This document shows positions 28,469-37,113 of a stretch of 64,000 nucleotides of DNA, piece after piece. Position numbers and translations under genes: made by a program. Each line of letters begins with the position of its first letter. Position 1 is the first letter of the stretch. The DNA lies in assembly GCA_965243145.1 (NCBI GenBank), contig CBDEUB010000002.1, positions 930,001 through 994,000 on the forward strand. The letters are read 5' to 3'. The notes under the pieces are model-generated. The model was not told the DNA's origin and made no database searches. It saw only the letters and a list, made by a program, of their open reading frames with translations. The DNA is from CBDBLK01 sp965243145. Lineage in GTDB: Bacteria; Bdellovibrionota; Bacteriovoracia; Bacteriovoracales; Bacteriovoracaceae.

Positions 28469-28660
28469 AAAACCTCCAATCCAAAAATTACGGAAATCCT
28501 ATTATTTCCCGAGTTCTTGGAGTATATGGATAGTAATTATTTTTGTAAACATTTTTTTTGAGCGGGTATTTTTCCACAGTTTTGGCCCAAATGGGCCGAA
28601 TCACCTTTTAACTCGCAATATTAAAACTTAACAGCGCACATAGTCGATCCTTATAGAAAC

Positions 28661-28700
28661 TTGCATTTTAAAACCAATATTGGTTATTATATACCAATAT
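28661..28700 (+). promoter_or_regulatory. Promoter and palindromic operator of TA pair
   Basis: TTGCAT (28661-28666) and TATTAT (28685-28690) are 18 bp apart. AACCAATATTGGTT, a perfect 14-bp palindrome (28672-28685), fills the spacer, and the half-site ACCAATAT recurs at 28693-28700 over the start codon. Transcription would begin within a few bases of the ATG at 28699, where there is no Shine-Dalgarno, so the message is probably leaderless and autorepressed. Confidence 0.6.
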
Positions 28701-28998
28701 GGGCAAAGCACAGCTTATTTTTACGGAAAAATACTTTGTCAACAAAGATGTTTTGATCGAAATCAAAATTTGGCAAATTCCCCCGGACGACTGGAAAAGA
28801 TACCCCGACCGAATTAAGTACAAAATGCTTTGCTTAAACACCAAAACGGGAAGGGCCTTTTTAATGGATAATCATTCTCCCAAAGGGCATCATGTCCATT
28901 TTGGAGATATGGAAAAGAACTATAATTTTGAAAATGTCGAAAAACTCTTTATAGATTTTCAACTTTTCATTTTAACTTTTATGGAGGTAACGATATGA
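28699..28998 (+). CDS. TumE-like toxin (DUF6516)
   Basis: 99 residues. The pattern AQLIFTEKYF...IEIKIWQIP......KYKMLCLN...G.....DNH..KGHHVHF matches my memory of the DUF6516/TumE toxin family, whose members carry a conserved K-G-x-H-x-H near the middle. The gene overlaps the next by 4 bp (ATGA), the usual toxin-then-antitoxin arrangement of tumE-tumA. AT-rich and GGCC-free compared with flanks, so likely transferred. Target unknown. Confidence 0.65.
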   Translation: MGKAQLIFTEKYFVNKDVLIEIKIWQIPPDDWKRYPDRIKYKMLCLNTKTGRAFLMDNHSPKGHHVHFGDMEKNYNFENVEKLFIDFQLFILTFMEVTI

Positions 28999-29360
28999 AA
29001 ACCTTAACCATTGTTCTCAAAACTAGAGATCAACTCTTCGACGATGTTATCAAAACCATGAAAATGGCCATGAAAAAAGAAGTGAAAACGATCCAACACT
29101 TGATCACATTTACCAATCCAAAAGATTTTGACAAATTTCTAAAGCACTTAAAAATTTTGAGAATCATCAAGTTTTTAAAACCCGAATCAGTTTATGAATT
29201 GGCCAAGGCCATGCAGATCGATGTCTCCAACCTCAATAAGTCGATCCAATTTTTGGAAAGATTCGAGATTATAAAAATTAAAAAAGTGCGTAAAAAAGGC
29301 CGTATTTTAAAGAGGCCCATTTTTGAATACCAAGATATTAGAATCAAAATGATGGCATAA
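28995..29360 (+). CDS. TumA-like antitoxin, winged-helix regulator
   Basis: 121 residues, GGAGG eight bases before the ATG. The C-terminal two-thirds is a MarR/HVO_A0114-like winged helix: LRIIKFLKPESVYELAKAMQIDVSNLNKSIQFLERFEIIKIKK. The N-terminal ~50 residues probably contact the toxin. It is translationally coupled to the toxin gene and is the likely ligand of the AACCAATATTGGTT operator. Confidence 0.65.
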   Translation: MKTLTIVLKTRDQLFDDVIKTMKMAMKKEVKTIQHLITFTNPKDFDKFLKHLKILRIIKFLKPESVYELAKAMQIDVSNLNKSIQFLERFEIIKIKKVRKKGRILKRPIFEYQDIRIKMMA

Positions 29361-29374
29361 AAGCGAATCCCAAT

Positions 29375-30708
29375 TCAAAAAGAAATTTCATGGCGTTTGT
29401 AAAAGGGGGCCAGGCGCTCATCGATCAGGGTTTTGGCCAAGTTCCAATCCACTTCTTCGGCGCACTCCAGTCCCCGGCAGAGTTGATCCAAAATCCCCTG
29501 CTGAATCTTTCCCGCCGCCTGGGCGAGGGCGTAGGGTATATGGGTGTAAACCACCATGGCATAACGGGTGCGGTAGTCGCGCTTCCACTTCTGTTCCAGC
29601 AGGGAATCCACCCGTTTGCGCAGGAGAAAACTGGCATCCCCCACTCTATCCCGCATTTCCACAAAGTTTTCCAAGGCCATGTCGGCGATGGCGTTGCCGT
29701 TGGAGCGCTGGAACTCATCAAAGCGTTCAAAGGCATCCGCTTCCGTCTCGGCGGCATCCACAAAATCCATCAAGAGGCGGCAATCTTCAAAACCGCAGTT
29801 CATCCCCTGGCCAAAGAAGGGCACAATGGCGTGGGCGGCATCCCCCAGTAAAACGCCCTCGTTCCGGTAGTGCCAAGGATGGCATCTGACGGTTCCCAAT
29901 ACTCCAGTGGGGCACTGGCCAAACTGTGCCGCCATCTGAGGGGCCAGGATATGGGCATCGGCATAGTGCTGGCGAAAAAAGTCCTCCACTCGCTCCCCCT
30001 CGCGCAAACTTTCTTCCATACTCTTGGGCAAATACAAAGTCATGGTAAAGCTGCCGTCACAATTGGGCAGCCCCATCAACATGTGCTCCCCGCGCGCGGC
30101 CAAATGTGAAGGGCGTTTTTCTCCATGGCATATTCGCCGGAAGGTTTCGCCGGCATTAAAAACTCTTTATAGACGGCGGGGAGCATTTCCCGTTTTGTGT
30201 TCACGCCGGGCATGTCTCGGCGGACGACGGAACTGAACCCGTCCGCTCCGTACAGGCGATCAAAGGCGCGTTTTTCCCCGCTCTCCAAAAACAACACCCG
30301 CCGCTGAAAATCCACCCGCTCCAGAGGACTCCCAAAGAAGATGCGCCCGCCCTGGGCCTCCACCCGATCCATGAGAAAGCGGTTGAGTTCTCCCCGCGAC
30401 ACCGAGTAATTGCACTCGCTGGCGTCTCGGCCATAGGGAGCGTAAGTCAATTTTCCAGCAGTGGAGTGGATCATCCTTCCGCCCACCGGAACGCACAGTT
30501 TGCCCACCTCTCGCCACAGGCCGATCGCCTCCAGGGCGGCGATTCCCCGAGCGGTGATCACCAAATTGATGGATCGCCCTTCCTCCCCGGATTGCCGGCG
30601 CATATCTGGCCGCTTTTCATAGATGTCCACCGCATGGCCGCGCTTGCCCAGCATGAGGGCGAGCAAGCACCCCACCAGTCCGGCCCCGGCGATCACCTGC
30701 CCACTCAC
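29375..30708 (-). pseudogene. kmo: Kynurenine 3-monooxygenase, frameshifted
   Basis: FAD monooxygenase that would hydroxylate kynurenine to 3-hydroxykynurenine. The first frame (GTG 30708 to 30076) has the Rossmann start VIAGAGLVGCLLALMLGKRGHAVDIYEKR in segments, the RSINLVI motif and runs to HIWPRAGSTC-stop. The second frame (to 29375) continues GEHMLMGLPNCDGSFT and contains the FAD-ribityl motif GVLLGDAAHAIVPFFGQGMN. The two join exactly if one CG unit is removed from the CGCGCGCG run at 30091-30098, giving the family-typical WPRGEHMLMGLPN. So this is a 2-bp expansion, either decay, switching, or a read error. The start overlaps kynU by 4 bp. Confidence 0.85.
30091..30098. repeat. (CG)4 tract at the kmo frameshift
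   Basis: Four CG units; three units would restore a continuous kmo reading frame. Short alternating CG runs are not classic hypermutable tracts, so an assembly or sequencing error is also possible. Confidence 0.6.
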
Positions 30709-31979
30709 GCCAGGACATCCTTGATGATTTGCACCAGGCGGTAGACATCAGCATAGCTGTTGTAGAGGGGTGCGGGAGTCAAGCGCAAAATATCCGGGTG
30801 TCTGAAATCCACCAGGGCACCGCGGGCCTTGAGGGCCTCCAGGACTTTGAGTGGTTCCCGCTTTATTCGTATGCACAACATGCTCCCCCGTTCGGGAGGG
30901 GGAGGGGTGACAATTTGAACCGCCTTTCCGCAATGCCGGCGCAACAGCCACTCTGGCCAGGAGGTCAGTTGTTCCCCCTTGGCGCGCAAGCGGGAGATTC
31001 CCGCCCGGTCGAACAGTTCCATGGAGGCGCGCAAGGCGGCCAGTTGAAAAATGGGGGGGTTGCTCAACTGCCAGGCCTCCGCCGAGTCGATCCCCACAAA
31101 GTTTGGCCCCATCTCAAAGCGGGACTGTTTGTCACTGCCCCACCAACCCTCAAAGCGCGGCAAACTGGCGTTGCCCAAGTGTTTTTGGTGGACGAACGCC
31201 CCGGCGATTCCTCCGGGGCCTGCGTTGAGGTATTTGTAGCTACACCAGACGGCGAAATCTACCCCCCAATCGTGCAGTTGCATCTGCAAGTTTCCCGCTC
31301 CGTGGGCCAAATTCAATCCCAGATTGGCCCCCACTTCCCGGGCCTTTTGAGCGATCTCTGGAACAGCGAAGGCCTGGCCACTCAAGTAGTTGCACTGGCC
31401 CAACAAGACTAATGCAAGTTCGTCCCCGATCTCTTCAATTTGCGCCAACACCTCTTCCCGACTTACTGTCATACCATCCGGGCCTGGCCGCAAAGAGATG
31501 ACCGCTTGGGCGGGATCGTACCCGTGAAAGCGCGCCTGGGAGTCCACTGCGTACTTGTCCGAGGGAAAGGTATTGTTCTCGATCAATATTTTGAAGCGCT
31601 TTTGAGTTGGGCGGTAAAAACTCACTAACATGAGGTGCAAATTGACGGTCAGGGTGTTCATTGCCACCACTTCCCGCGGGTGCGCCCCCACCAAGCGGGC
31701 GAAACTCTCGCTCACCGTTTCGTGATAATTGAGCCAGGGATTTTTGGCCTGAAAGTGCCCCTCCACTCCCAAGCGCTCCCAGTCGTCCAACTCCTGGGCC
31801 ACCAGTTCCCGCGCCTTTAAAGGCATGAGTCCCAAACTGTGTCCGGCAAAATATAGAGCGCGCTCTTTTCCAAAGCGGGGAAAGGCAAATTCTTCGCGCA
31901 AATCCCGCAGGGGATCGCGGCGATCCATCTCTTCGGCCGCGGCCAGGGAGTCGTGACTGGCATCAAACTCAAACACCAT
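30705..31979 (-). CDS. kynU: Kynureninase
   Basis: 424 residues from ATG 31979, chosen over an upstream TTG because AGGGG precedes it. PLP-dependent fold type I enzyme that cleaves 3-hydroxykynurenine to 3-hydroxyanthranilate plus alanine. Visible family signatures: YFAGHSLGLMP near the N-terminus, NTLTVNLHLM, LNLAHGAGN and the PLP-lysine segment WCSYKYLNAGPGG. The length is normal. It lies between the decarboxylase gene (8 bp gap upstream) and kmo (4-bp overlap). Confidence 0.95.
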   Translation of the reverse strand: MVFEFDASHDSLAAAEEMDRRDPLRDLREEFAFPRFGKERALYFAGHSLGLMPLKARELVAQELDDWERLGVEGHFQAKNPWLNYHETVSESFARLVGAHPREVVAMNTLTVNLHLMLVSFYRPTQKRFKILIENNTFPSDKYAVDSQARFHGYDPAQAVISLRPGPDGMTVSREEVLAQIEEIGDELALVLLGQCNYLSGQAFAVPEIAQKAREVGANLGLNLAHGAGNLQMQLHDWGVDFAVWCSYKYLNAGPGGIAGAFVHQKHLGNASLPRFEGWWGSDKQSRFEMGPNFVGIDSAEAWQLSNPPIFQLAALRASMELFDRAGISRLRAKGEQLTSWPEWLLRRHCGKAVQIVTPPPPERGSMLCIRIKREPLKVLEALKARGALVDFRHPDILRLTPAPLYNSYADVYRLVQIIKDVLA

Positions 31980-31987
31980 CAATCCCC

Positions 31988-32773
31988 TCAATTCTCAGCG
32001 ATCCGTATAGATACGCCCTGGCACCCCGGAATTTCCAACTCGACTTGCATACTTGGCCTCAAGGCCACCGCCGCGGTCGCCGCTCCGGCCAAGACCAGAC
32101 TGCCGGCGGGGATCGATCTTTCCCCGTCTGCCAACAACTCGCACAGGTGAACCATGGAGAGAACCGGGTTCCCCGAAATCTCCCGCGCCAACCCCTCTTG
32201 GGCCACTTCGCCGTTGACCTTCATGCACAAGTTCAACTCGGATAAATTGCGTTGGCGAAAATCCTCGATGGGCGGCCCCAGCACAAAGTGGGAAGAGGAG
32301 GCGTTGTCGGCGATGACATCCTCCATGGAAAAATATTTAAATTCGCTGTAGCGGGAGTCCAAAATTTCCAGGCAGGGGCACACTTCACGACACGCACTCA
32401 GGGCCTCTTCCGGTGAAATCTGTCCCCGCAATTCACGGGACACCACAAAGGCCAACTCGGGTTCGATTTTGGGGTGGATGAGGGATTTGAGGGAGAGTGT
32501 GCCCCCGTCCTCAATTTGCATTTTGTCGGACAAAACGCCGTAAAGGGGGGTGTCTAAATTCATCTGCCGCCGCTTGCCTTCGGAAGTCAATCCCATTTTC
32601 AGGCCAACCAGCTTCTCCCCCTCTCCCTCCCGCAAGTTGGCCCCCCGCTCCTGGATGGCGTAGGCCTCGGCGCGGGAGATTTTGACACTGCGAGATAATT
32701 GCTCGACAGGGCATGTCTCAAGACGCGCTTGGTGTAATTTATGTGCTAAACTCTTAACTTTTTCAATTTCCAT
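31988..32773 (-). CDS. 4-oxalocrotonate decarboxylase (FAH-fold)
   Basis: 261 residues from ATG 32773. The length and motifs GLKMGLTS, IHPKIEPELAFVV and the acidic metal site (E-x-E with a later D) mark the hydratase/decarboxylase branch of the FAH superfamily (NahK/DmpH, MhpD). In the aminomuconate route the expected reaction is decarboxylation of 4-oxalocrotonate to 2-hydroxypenta-2,4-dienoate. The hydratase alternative cannot be excluded. First gene of the minus-strand kynurenine operon. Confidence 0.85.
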   Translation of the reverse strand: MEIEKVKSLAHKLHQARLETCPVEQLSRSVKISRAEAYAIQERGANLREGEGEKLVGLKMGLTSEGKRRQMNLDTPLYGVLSDKMQIEDGGTLSLKSLIHPKIEPELAFVVSRELRGQISPEEALSACREVCPCLEILDSRYSEFKYFSMEDVIADNASSSHFVLGPPIEDFRQRNLSELNLCMKVNGEVAQEGLAREISGNPVLSMVHLCELLADGERSIPAGSLVLAGAATAAVALRPSMQVELEIPGCQGVSIRIAEN

Positions 32774-32833
32774 GTTTTTTGTGCCCCCCACTGTCCAAAC
32801 TACGCCACAAAATATAGAGATTGGCCCCCCGCT

Positions 32834-32862
32834 TTGACAAGTTTAGTGTATGGTTCTAACAA
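32834..32862 (+). promoter_or_regulatory. Sigma70-like promoter of the kynB operon
   Basis: TTGACA (32834-32839), a 17-bp spacer and TAACAA (32857-32862), then GGAGG (32869-32873) 11 bases before the kynB ATG. It lies in the divergent space between the two kynurenine operons. Confidence 0.7.
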
Positions 32863-32884
32863 TTTTGCGGAGGAAAATTTTTTT

Positions 32885-33523
32885 ATGCCGCTCAAGTATA
32901 TCGACATTTCCCCGCCCATCTCTCCGGAAACGGCGCTGTTTCCCGGAGACCCGCCTTTTTCCCGCAACATAAATATGGATTTTCGCCGCGGGGACAACTT
33001 GCTCCTCTCCCAAGTGACGACCTCTCTGCACATCGCGGCCCACGCCGATGCCCCCAACCACTATCACCCCGAGGGGCGTTCTATCGACCAAATGAAATTG
33101 CACTATTATCTTGGTATGGCGCAAGTTATTCAAGTCGAAAAGCGCGCCGGCGAGCGGATCGTTCCCGCCGATTTTGAGCACACCCCCTTGCGCGCTGAAC
33201 GAGTGCTGTTTAAAACCAACTCCTTTCCCGATCCCAACCGCTGGAACTCCGATTTTAACTCCCTCTCTCCCGAGTGTGTTCGCTTTCTGGGGGAAAATCG
33301 GGCCATTTTAGTGGGCATCGACACCCCCTCGGTAGACCCCGAAGATGATGGGGAACTCTTGGCCCACAGGGAAGTGTACCGCCACAATATGGCCATTTTA
33401 GAGGGGTTGGCCTTGAATCATGTCGCCCCCGGATGCTATCAACTGATCGCCCTGCCCTTGCCCATCCGCGGGGCCGACGCCTCTCCGGTGAGGGCCATTC
33501 TCGTCAGCGAGGACGGAGAGTGA
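32885..33523 (+). CDS. kynB: Kynurenine formamidase
   Basis: 212 residues from ATG 32885, fixed by GGAGG; the longer upstream frame crosses the promoter. It is a cyclase-family metal hydrolase converting N-formylkynurenine to kynurenine and formate. The metal-binding H-x3-H-x-D motif is HIAAHADAPNHY; ALFPGDPPF and DTPSVDPEDD are also typical of KynB. It overlaps the next gene by 4 bp (GTGA), so translation is coupled. Confidence 0.93.
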   Translation: MPLKYIDISPPISPETALFPGDPPFSRNINMDFRRGDNLLLSQVTTSLHIAAHADAPNHYHPEGRSIDQMKLHYYLGMAQVIQVEKRAGERIVPADFEHTPLRAERVLFKTNSFPDPNRWNSDFNSLSPECVRFLGENRAILVGIDTPSVDPEDDGELLAHREVYRHNMAILEGLALNHVAPGCYQLIALPLPIRGADASPVRAILVSEDGE

Positions 33524-34968
33524 ACACCATTGAAAACTATATTGACGGCAAAATGGTTCCTCCAACGGGAGGGGAATACCTGGACAACGCAAACCCCGCC
33601 ACGGGAAAAGTGTACTCCCGGGTTGCCAAATCCACCGCCGAAGATGCCCACAGGGCCATAAGCGCCGCCCAGTCCGCTTTTCCCGCCTGGTCGCAAACAC
33701 CCCTGGAAGAGCGGGTGGGCAAACTGCGCCGGATGGCCCAACTGATCCGCCAACGCCAAGGCGAACTGGCGCGCGCCGAGAGCATCGACAACGGCAAGCC
33801 CATCACTCTGGCCCAACGGGTGGACATTCCCCGCGCCTGGAAAAACTTGGAGTTTTTCTGCGATTGTATCACCTCCTTTTCCGGCGAACTCTACCCCATG
33901 GACGACTACGCCCTCAACTATACCTTGCGCCGGCCGCTGGGAGTGGCCACTTGTATTTCCCCCTGGAATTTGCCCCTGTACTTGCTCACCTGGAAGGTCG
34001 CCCCGGCACTGGTAGCGGGCAATACGGTGGTGGCCAAACCCTCGGAAGTCACCCCCGTGACCGCCTGGATGCTGGGGCAAATCTGCACCGAGGCCGAACT
34101 TCCCCCGGGGGTGCTCAACATTCTCCAAGGCACAGGCCCCGATGTAGGAGAGGCCATCACCACCCACCCCGCCGTGCGGGCGGTGTCGTTTACCGGCAGC
34201 ACCACCACCGGCAAGGCCATTGCCTCCCAGGCCTTCCCCCTATTGAAAAAAGTCAGTCTGGAGATGGGGGGCAAAAACCCCAACATTATTTTTGCCGACT
34301 GCGATTTCGATGCGGCCCTAAAGACCAGCACCTTGGCGGCCTTTTCCAACCAGGGGCAAATTTGCCTGAGCGGTTCCCGCATTTTGGTGGAAAAATCCAT
34401 CTACCCCAAATTTCGGGATGCCCTGGTGGAACGGGCCAAAGGTTTGCGCATTGGCGACCCCCTGGACGAAAAAACCCAACTTGGAGCGGTGGCCTCCAGG
34501 CCCCACTACCAAAAAATTCTCTCCTGCATGGCCCGGGCCAAAGAGGAGGGCGGGCACATTCTGTGCGGTGGAGAAGCGGCCCATCTCTCGGGAGACAACG
34601 CCGGCGGATATTTTATTCGGCCCACTCTGATCGAAGGCCTAGGCCCCCACTGCCACACCAATCAAGAGGAAATTTTTGGCCCCGTCGCCACCCTGATTCC
34701 CTTTGAGGGGGAAGAACAGGCCATCGAGTACGCCAACGCCACTTCCTACGGACTCTCCGCCAGCGTGTGGACGCGCGACCTGGGCAAGGCCCACCGGATG
34801 GCGGACAATATCCAGGCGGGGATCGTGTGGATCAACTCTTGGCCTTTACGGGATTTGCGCACGCCTTTTGGCGGGGTGAAAAATTCAGGCCTGGGCCGTG
34901 AGGGAGGATACGATTCCCTCAAGTTTTTCACCGAAGTGAAGACCGTTTGCGTGAAGGTCAAAGAGTGA
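33520..34968 (+). CDS. 2-aminomuconate 6-semialdehyde dehydrogenase
   Basis: 482 residues from GTG 33520. NAD(P)-dependent aldehyde dehydrogenase: Rossmann FTGSTTTGKAI, catalytic Glu in LEMGGKNPN, catalytic Cys in NQGQICLSGSR. The context with ACMS decarboxylase and an AmnD-type deaminase indicates 2-aminomuconate semialdehyde oxidation to 2-aminomuconate (AmnC/NbaE role). Start and stop codons overlap neighbours by 4 bp on both sides. Confidence 0.9.
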   Translation: MNTIENYIDGKMVPPTGGEYLDNANPATGKVYSRVAKSTAEDAHRAISAAQSAFPAWSQTPLEERVGKLRRMAQLIRQRQGELARAESIDNGKPITLAQRVDIPRAWKNLEFFCDCITSFSGELYPMDDYALNYTLRRPLGVATCISPWNLPLYLLTWKVAPALVAGNTVVAKPSEVTPVTAWMLGQICTEAELPPGVLNILQGTGPDVGEAITTHPAVRAVSFTGSTTTGKAIASQAFPLLKKVSLEMGGKNPNIIFADCDFDAALKTSTLAAFSNQGQICLSGSRILVEKSIYPKFRDALVERAKGLRIGDPLDEKTQLGAVASRPHYQKILSCMARAKEEGGHILCGGEAAHLSGDNAGGYFIRPTLIEGLGPHCHTNQEEIFGPVATLIPFEGEEQAIEYANATSYGLSASVWTRDLGKAHRMADNIQAGIVWINSWPLRDLRTPFGGVKNSGLGREGGYDSLKFFTEVKTVCVKVKE

Positions 34969-35420
34969 CGGGAGAAGAATACAATTCACCTCAAGCACCT
35001 CGGCCAGTGGGCCTCTACCCCCACGCCCGGCGGGTGGGCAACTTGCTCTTTCTCTCGGGAGTTGGCCCCCGCCAAAGGGGCCAAAATGACAAAGACGAGA
35101 TTCCCGGCGTCACCCTGGATGCGGAGGGGAATATTCTCGACTACGACATCGCCACCCAATGCCACTCGGTCTTTGCCAATGTGAAAAGCATTTTGCAGGA
35201 GGCGGGAAGTTCTTGGCCAAACCTGGTGGATGTCACCGTCTTCCTCACCGACATGAAAAGGGATTTTGCCACCTACAACCGCATCTATGCCGAATACTTT
35301 AAGGACAACCGTCCTTGCCGGACGACGGTGGAGATCACAGCACTCCCCACTCCCATCGCCATTGAACTCAAATGCATTGCCGTTATCAACCGAGGAGAAA
35401 ACGGTGCTTCAACCCTTTAA
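34965..35420 (+). CDS. 2-aminomuconate deaminase (RidA family)
   Basis: 151 residues from GTG 34965. The segment RPVGLYPHARRVGNLLFLSG followed by GVGPR, DYDIATQCHSVFANVK and VTVFLTDMKRDFATYN is distinctive for the AmnD/NbaF branch of the RidA fold. It hydrolyses 2-aminomuconate to 4-oxalocrotonate plus ammonia. The C-terminal end overlaps the HAA dioxygenase start by 17 bp in another frame. Confidence 0.92.
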   Translation: MTGEEYNSPQAPRPVGLYPHARRVGNLLFLSGVGPRQRGQNDKDEIPGVTLDAEGNILDYDIATQCHSVFANVKSILQEAGSSWPNLVDVTVFLTDMKRDFATYNRIYAEYFKDNRPCRTTVEITALPTPIAIELKCIAVINRGENGASTL

Positions 35421-35928
35421 CTTTCAAAACTGGATCGAGGAACACCGGGAACTGCTCAAACCCCCGGTGGGCAACAAGTGTCTTTATTCAGACGGCACTT
35501 TTATCGTGATGGTGGTGGGCGGCCCCAATTTGCGAACCGACTTTCACATCAACCAGACCGACGAATTTTTCTACCAACTGGAAGGGGACATCTTTTTGCG
35601 CATCTATGACGAAGGGGATGAAAAACAAAAAATTAAAGAGGTTCCCATTCGTCAAGGAGAAGTCTTTATGCTGCCGGCGGGAGTTCCCCACAGTCCGCAA
35701 CGGTCTGAAGGGTCGGTGGGGCTAGTGGTGGAAAAGACGCGGGAACCTCAAGAACGGGATGGCCTGCGCTGGTACTGTGCCAAGTGCCACCAACAACTCT
35801 ACCAAGAGTTTTTCCACTTGGACAATATCGAAACCCAATTCCCCCCAGTCTTCCAACGCTACTACGACAGCGAACACACCCGCTGCCGGCACTGTGGCCA
35901 CATCAACGGGAGGGAGTGGAATCCTTAA
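35404..35928 (+). CDS. nbaC: 3-hydroxyanthranilate 3,4-dioxygenase
   Basis: 174 residues from GTG 35404. Cupin enzyme opening 3-hydroxyanthranilate to 2-amino-3-carboxymuconate semialdehyde. Catalytic Fe ligands are in DFHINQTDEFFYQLEGD (H, E) and a later H in PAGVPHSPQR. A C-terminal rubredoxin-like Cys site (CAKCH...CRHCG) marks the bacterial homodimeric form. Followed after 47 bp by a 129-bp dispersed repeat. Confidence 0.95.
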   Translation: MLQPFNFQNWIEEHRELLKPPVGNKCLYSDGTFIVMVVGGPNLRTDFHINQTDEFFYQLEGDIFLRIYDEGDEKQKIKEVPIRQGEVFMLPAGVPHSPQRSEGSVGLVVEKTREPQERDGLRWYCAKCHQQLYQEFFHLDNIETQFPPVFQRYYDSEHTRCRHCGHINGREWNP

Positions 35929-35952
35929 AGTTATAACTCCACACACGCTCAA

Positions 35953-37113
35953 ATGAAAAAACATAATAAAAGCAAGGTAACTGCTTGCAATTTAGGTCAG
36001 ATTGGGATGAAGCAAGACAGAACGACTGAGGCGTGCTCTGAGCACGCTGCAAGGAGTGATGGCGAAGCTGAGTCACAAGATGGCCTGAAGTGTGAGAAGT
36101 TACTTAAAATCGATATTCATACCCATATTCTGCCCCCCCAAATCCCCAAGTTTAAAGAAAAATTTGGCGGGGGAAACTTTATTCACTTGCGGCACCACTC
36201 CTGCGGCGGGGCGGATATGGTGGACGATCAGGGCAAAGTCTTCCGCCGCGTGGAAAACAATTGCTTCGATCCCCGCGCCAGACTCGAAGACTGCCGCGAC
36301 TGCGGGGTCGATGTTCAAGTGCTCTCCACTGTTCCGGTCATGTTCAACTACCACGCGCCCGCACGCCACGGCGAATACATCGCCCAGCGTTTGAACGATC
36401 ACCTCGCCTCAGTGGTGGCCGAACACCCCAAAAAGTTTATCGGGCTGGGAACCCTGCCCATGCAATCCCCTCAACTGGCGATCAAAGAATTGGAGAGGTG
36501 TCGGCGGCAACTCAATTTCCCTGGAGTGCAAATTGGCTCCCATATCAACGAATGGAATCTATCCGATCCCGCCCTGACTCCCTTTTTTGCAGCGGCCGAA
36601 TCCCTGGAAGCGGCGATCTTCGTCCACCCCTGGGATATGATGGGACGGGAGAAAATGCCCCGCTACTGGTTGCCCTGGCTCGTGGGCATGCCGGCGGAGA
36701 CCTCCCTGGCCATTTGCTCTGTGATCTTCGGGGGAGTCTTGGCCAAATTCCCCAAACTCAAAATCGCCTTTGCCCACGGGGGCGGTTCCTTCCCCATGAC
36801 AATCGGCCGCATCCAACATGGCCATAGCGTCCGCCCCGACCTGTGCGCCGTGGACGAACCAACGCCCCCCCGCGAATTTTTGGGGCGCTTCTGGTTGGAT
36901 AGCTTGGTTCACGACAAGGCGGTGCTCGACTATATCATCCAATTGGTGGGGGCCGAGCGGGTCTGTCTGGGCAGCGACTACCCCTTCCCCCTGGGGGAAT
37001 TGCGGCCAGGAGAACTCATCGAATCGGGCGACTACCCCGAAGACATCAAACGCCAACTGTTGGCCGATTCGGCCTGCGAATGGCTCGGAGTGGACAAGAC
37101 ACAATGGACTTAA
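35953..37113 (+). CDS. ACMS decarboxylase with repeat-encoded N-terminus
   Basis: 386 residues. It removes the carboxyl group of 2-amino-3-carboxymuconate semialdehyde. Metal ligands of the amidohydrolase fold are visible: DIHTHILPP (H-x-H), the HPWDMMG segment, the FAHGGGSFP His and the GSDYPFPLG Asp. Family members usually begin directly at a KIDIHTHI-like sequence. Here about 51 codons precede it, and 43 of them are exactly the 129-bp dispersed repeat (35976-36104). No ATG, GTG or TTG lies between the repeat and KIDIHTH, so translation must start at 35953 or inside the repeat at 36007. Overlaps the SDR gene by 10 bp. Confidence 0.9.
   Translation: MKKHNKSKVTACNLGQIGMKQDRTTEACSEHAARSDGEAESQDGLKCEKLLKIDIHTHILPPQIPKFKEKFGGGNFIHLRHHSCGGADMVDDQGKVFRRVENNCFDPRARLEDCRDCGVDVQVLSTVPVMFNYHAPARHGEYIAQRLNDHLASVVAEHPKKFIGLGTLPMQSPQLAIKELERCRRQLNFPGVQIGSHINEWNLSDPALTPFFAAAESLEAAIFVHPWDMMGREKMPRYWLPWLVGMPAETSLAICSVIFGGVLAKFPKLKIAFAHGGGSFPMTIGRIQHGHSVRPDLCAVDEPTPPREFLGRFWLDSLVHDKAVLDYIIQLVGAERVCLGSDYPFPLGELRPGELIESGDYPEDIKRQLLADSACEWLGVDKTQWT
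35976..36104 (+). repeat. 129-bp dispersed element, copy 1
   Basis: First of three copies of exactly the same length. It starts GGTAACTGCTTGCAATTT and ends GTGTGAGAAGTTACT, so the ends pair with each other, and has a central hairpin GCGTGCTCTGAGCACGC (36031-36047). This copy is open in the frame of the ACMS decarboxylase and supplies 43 of its codons. Confidence 0.9.
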
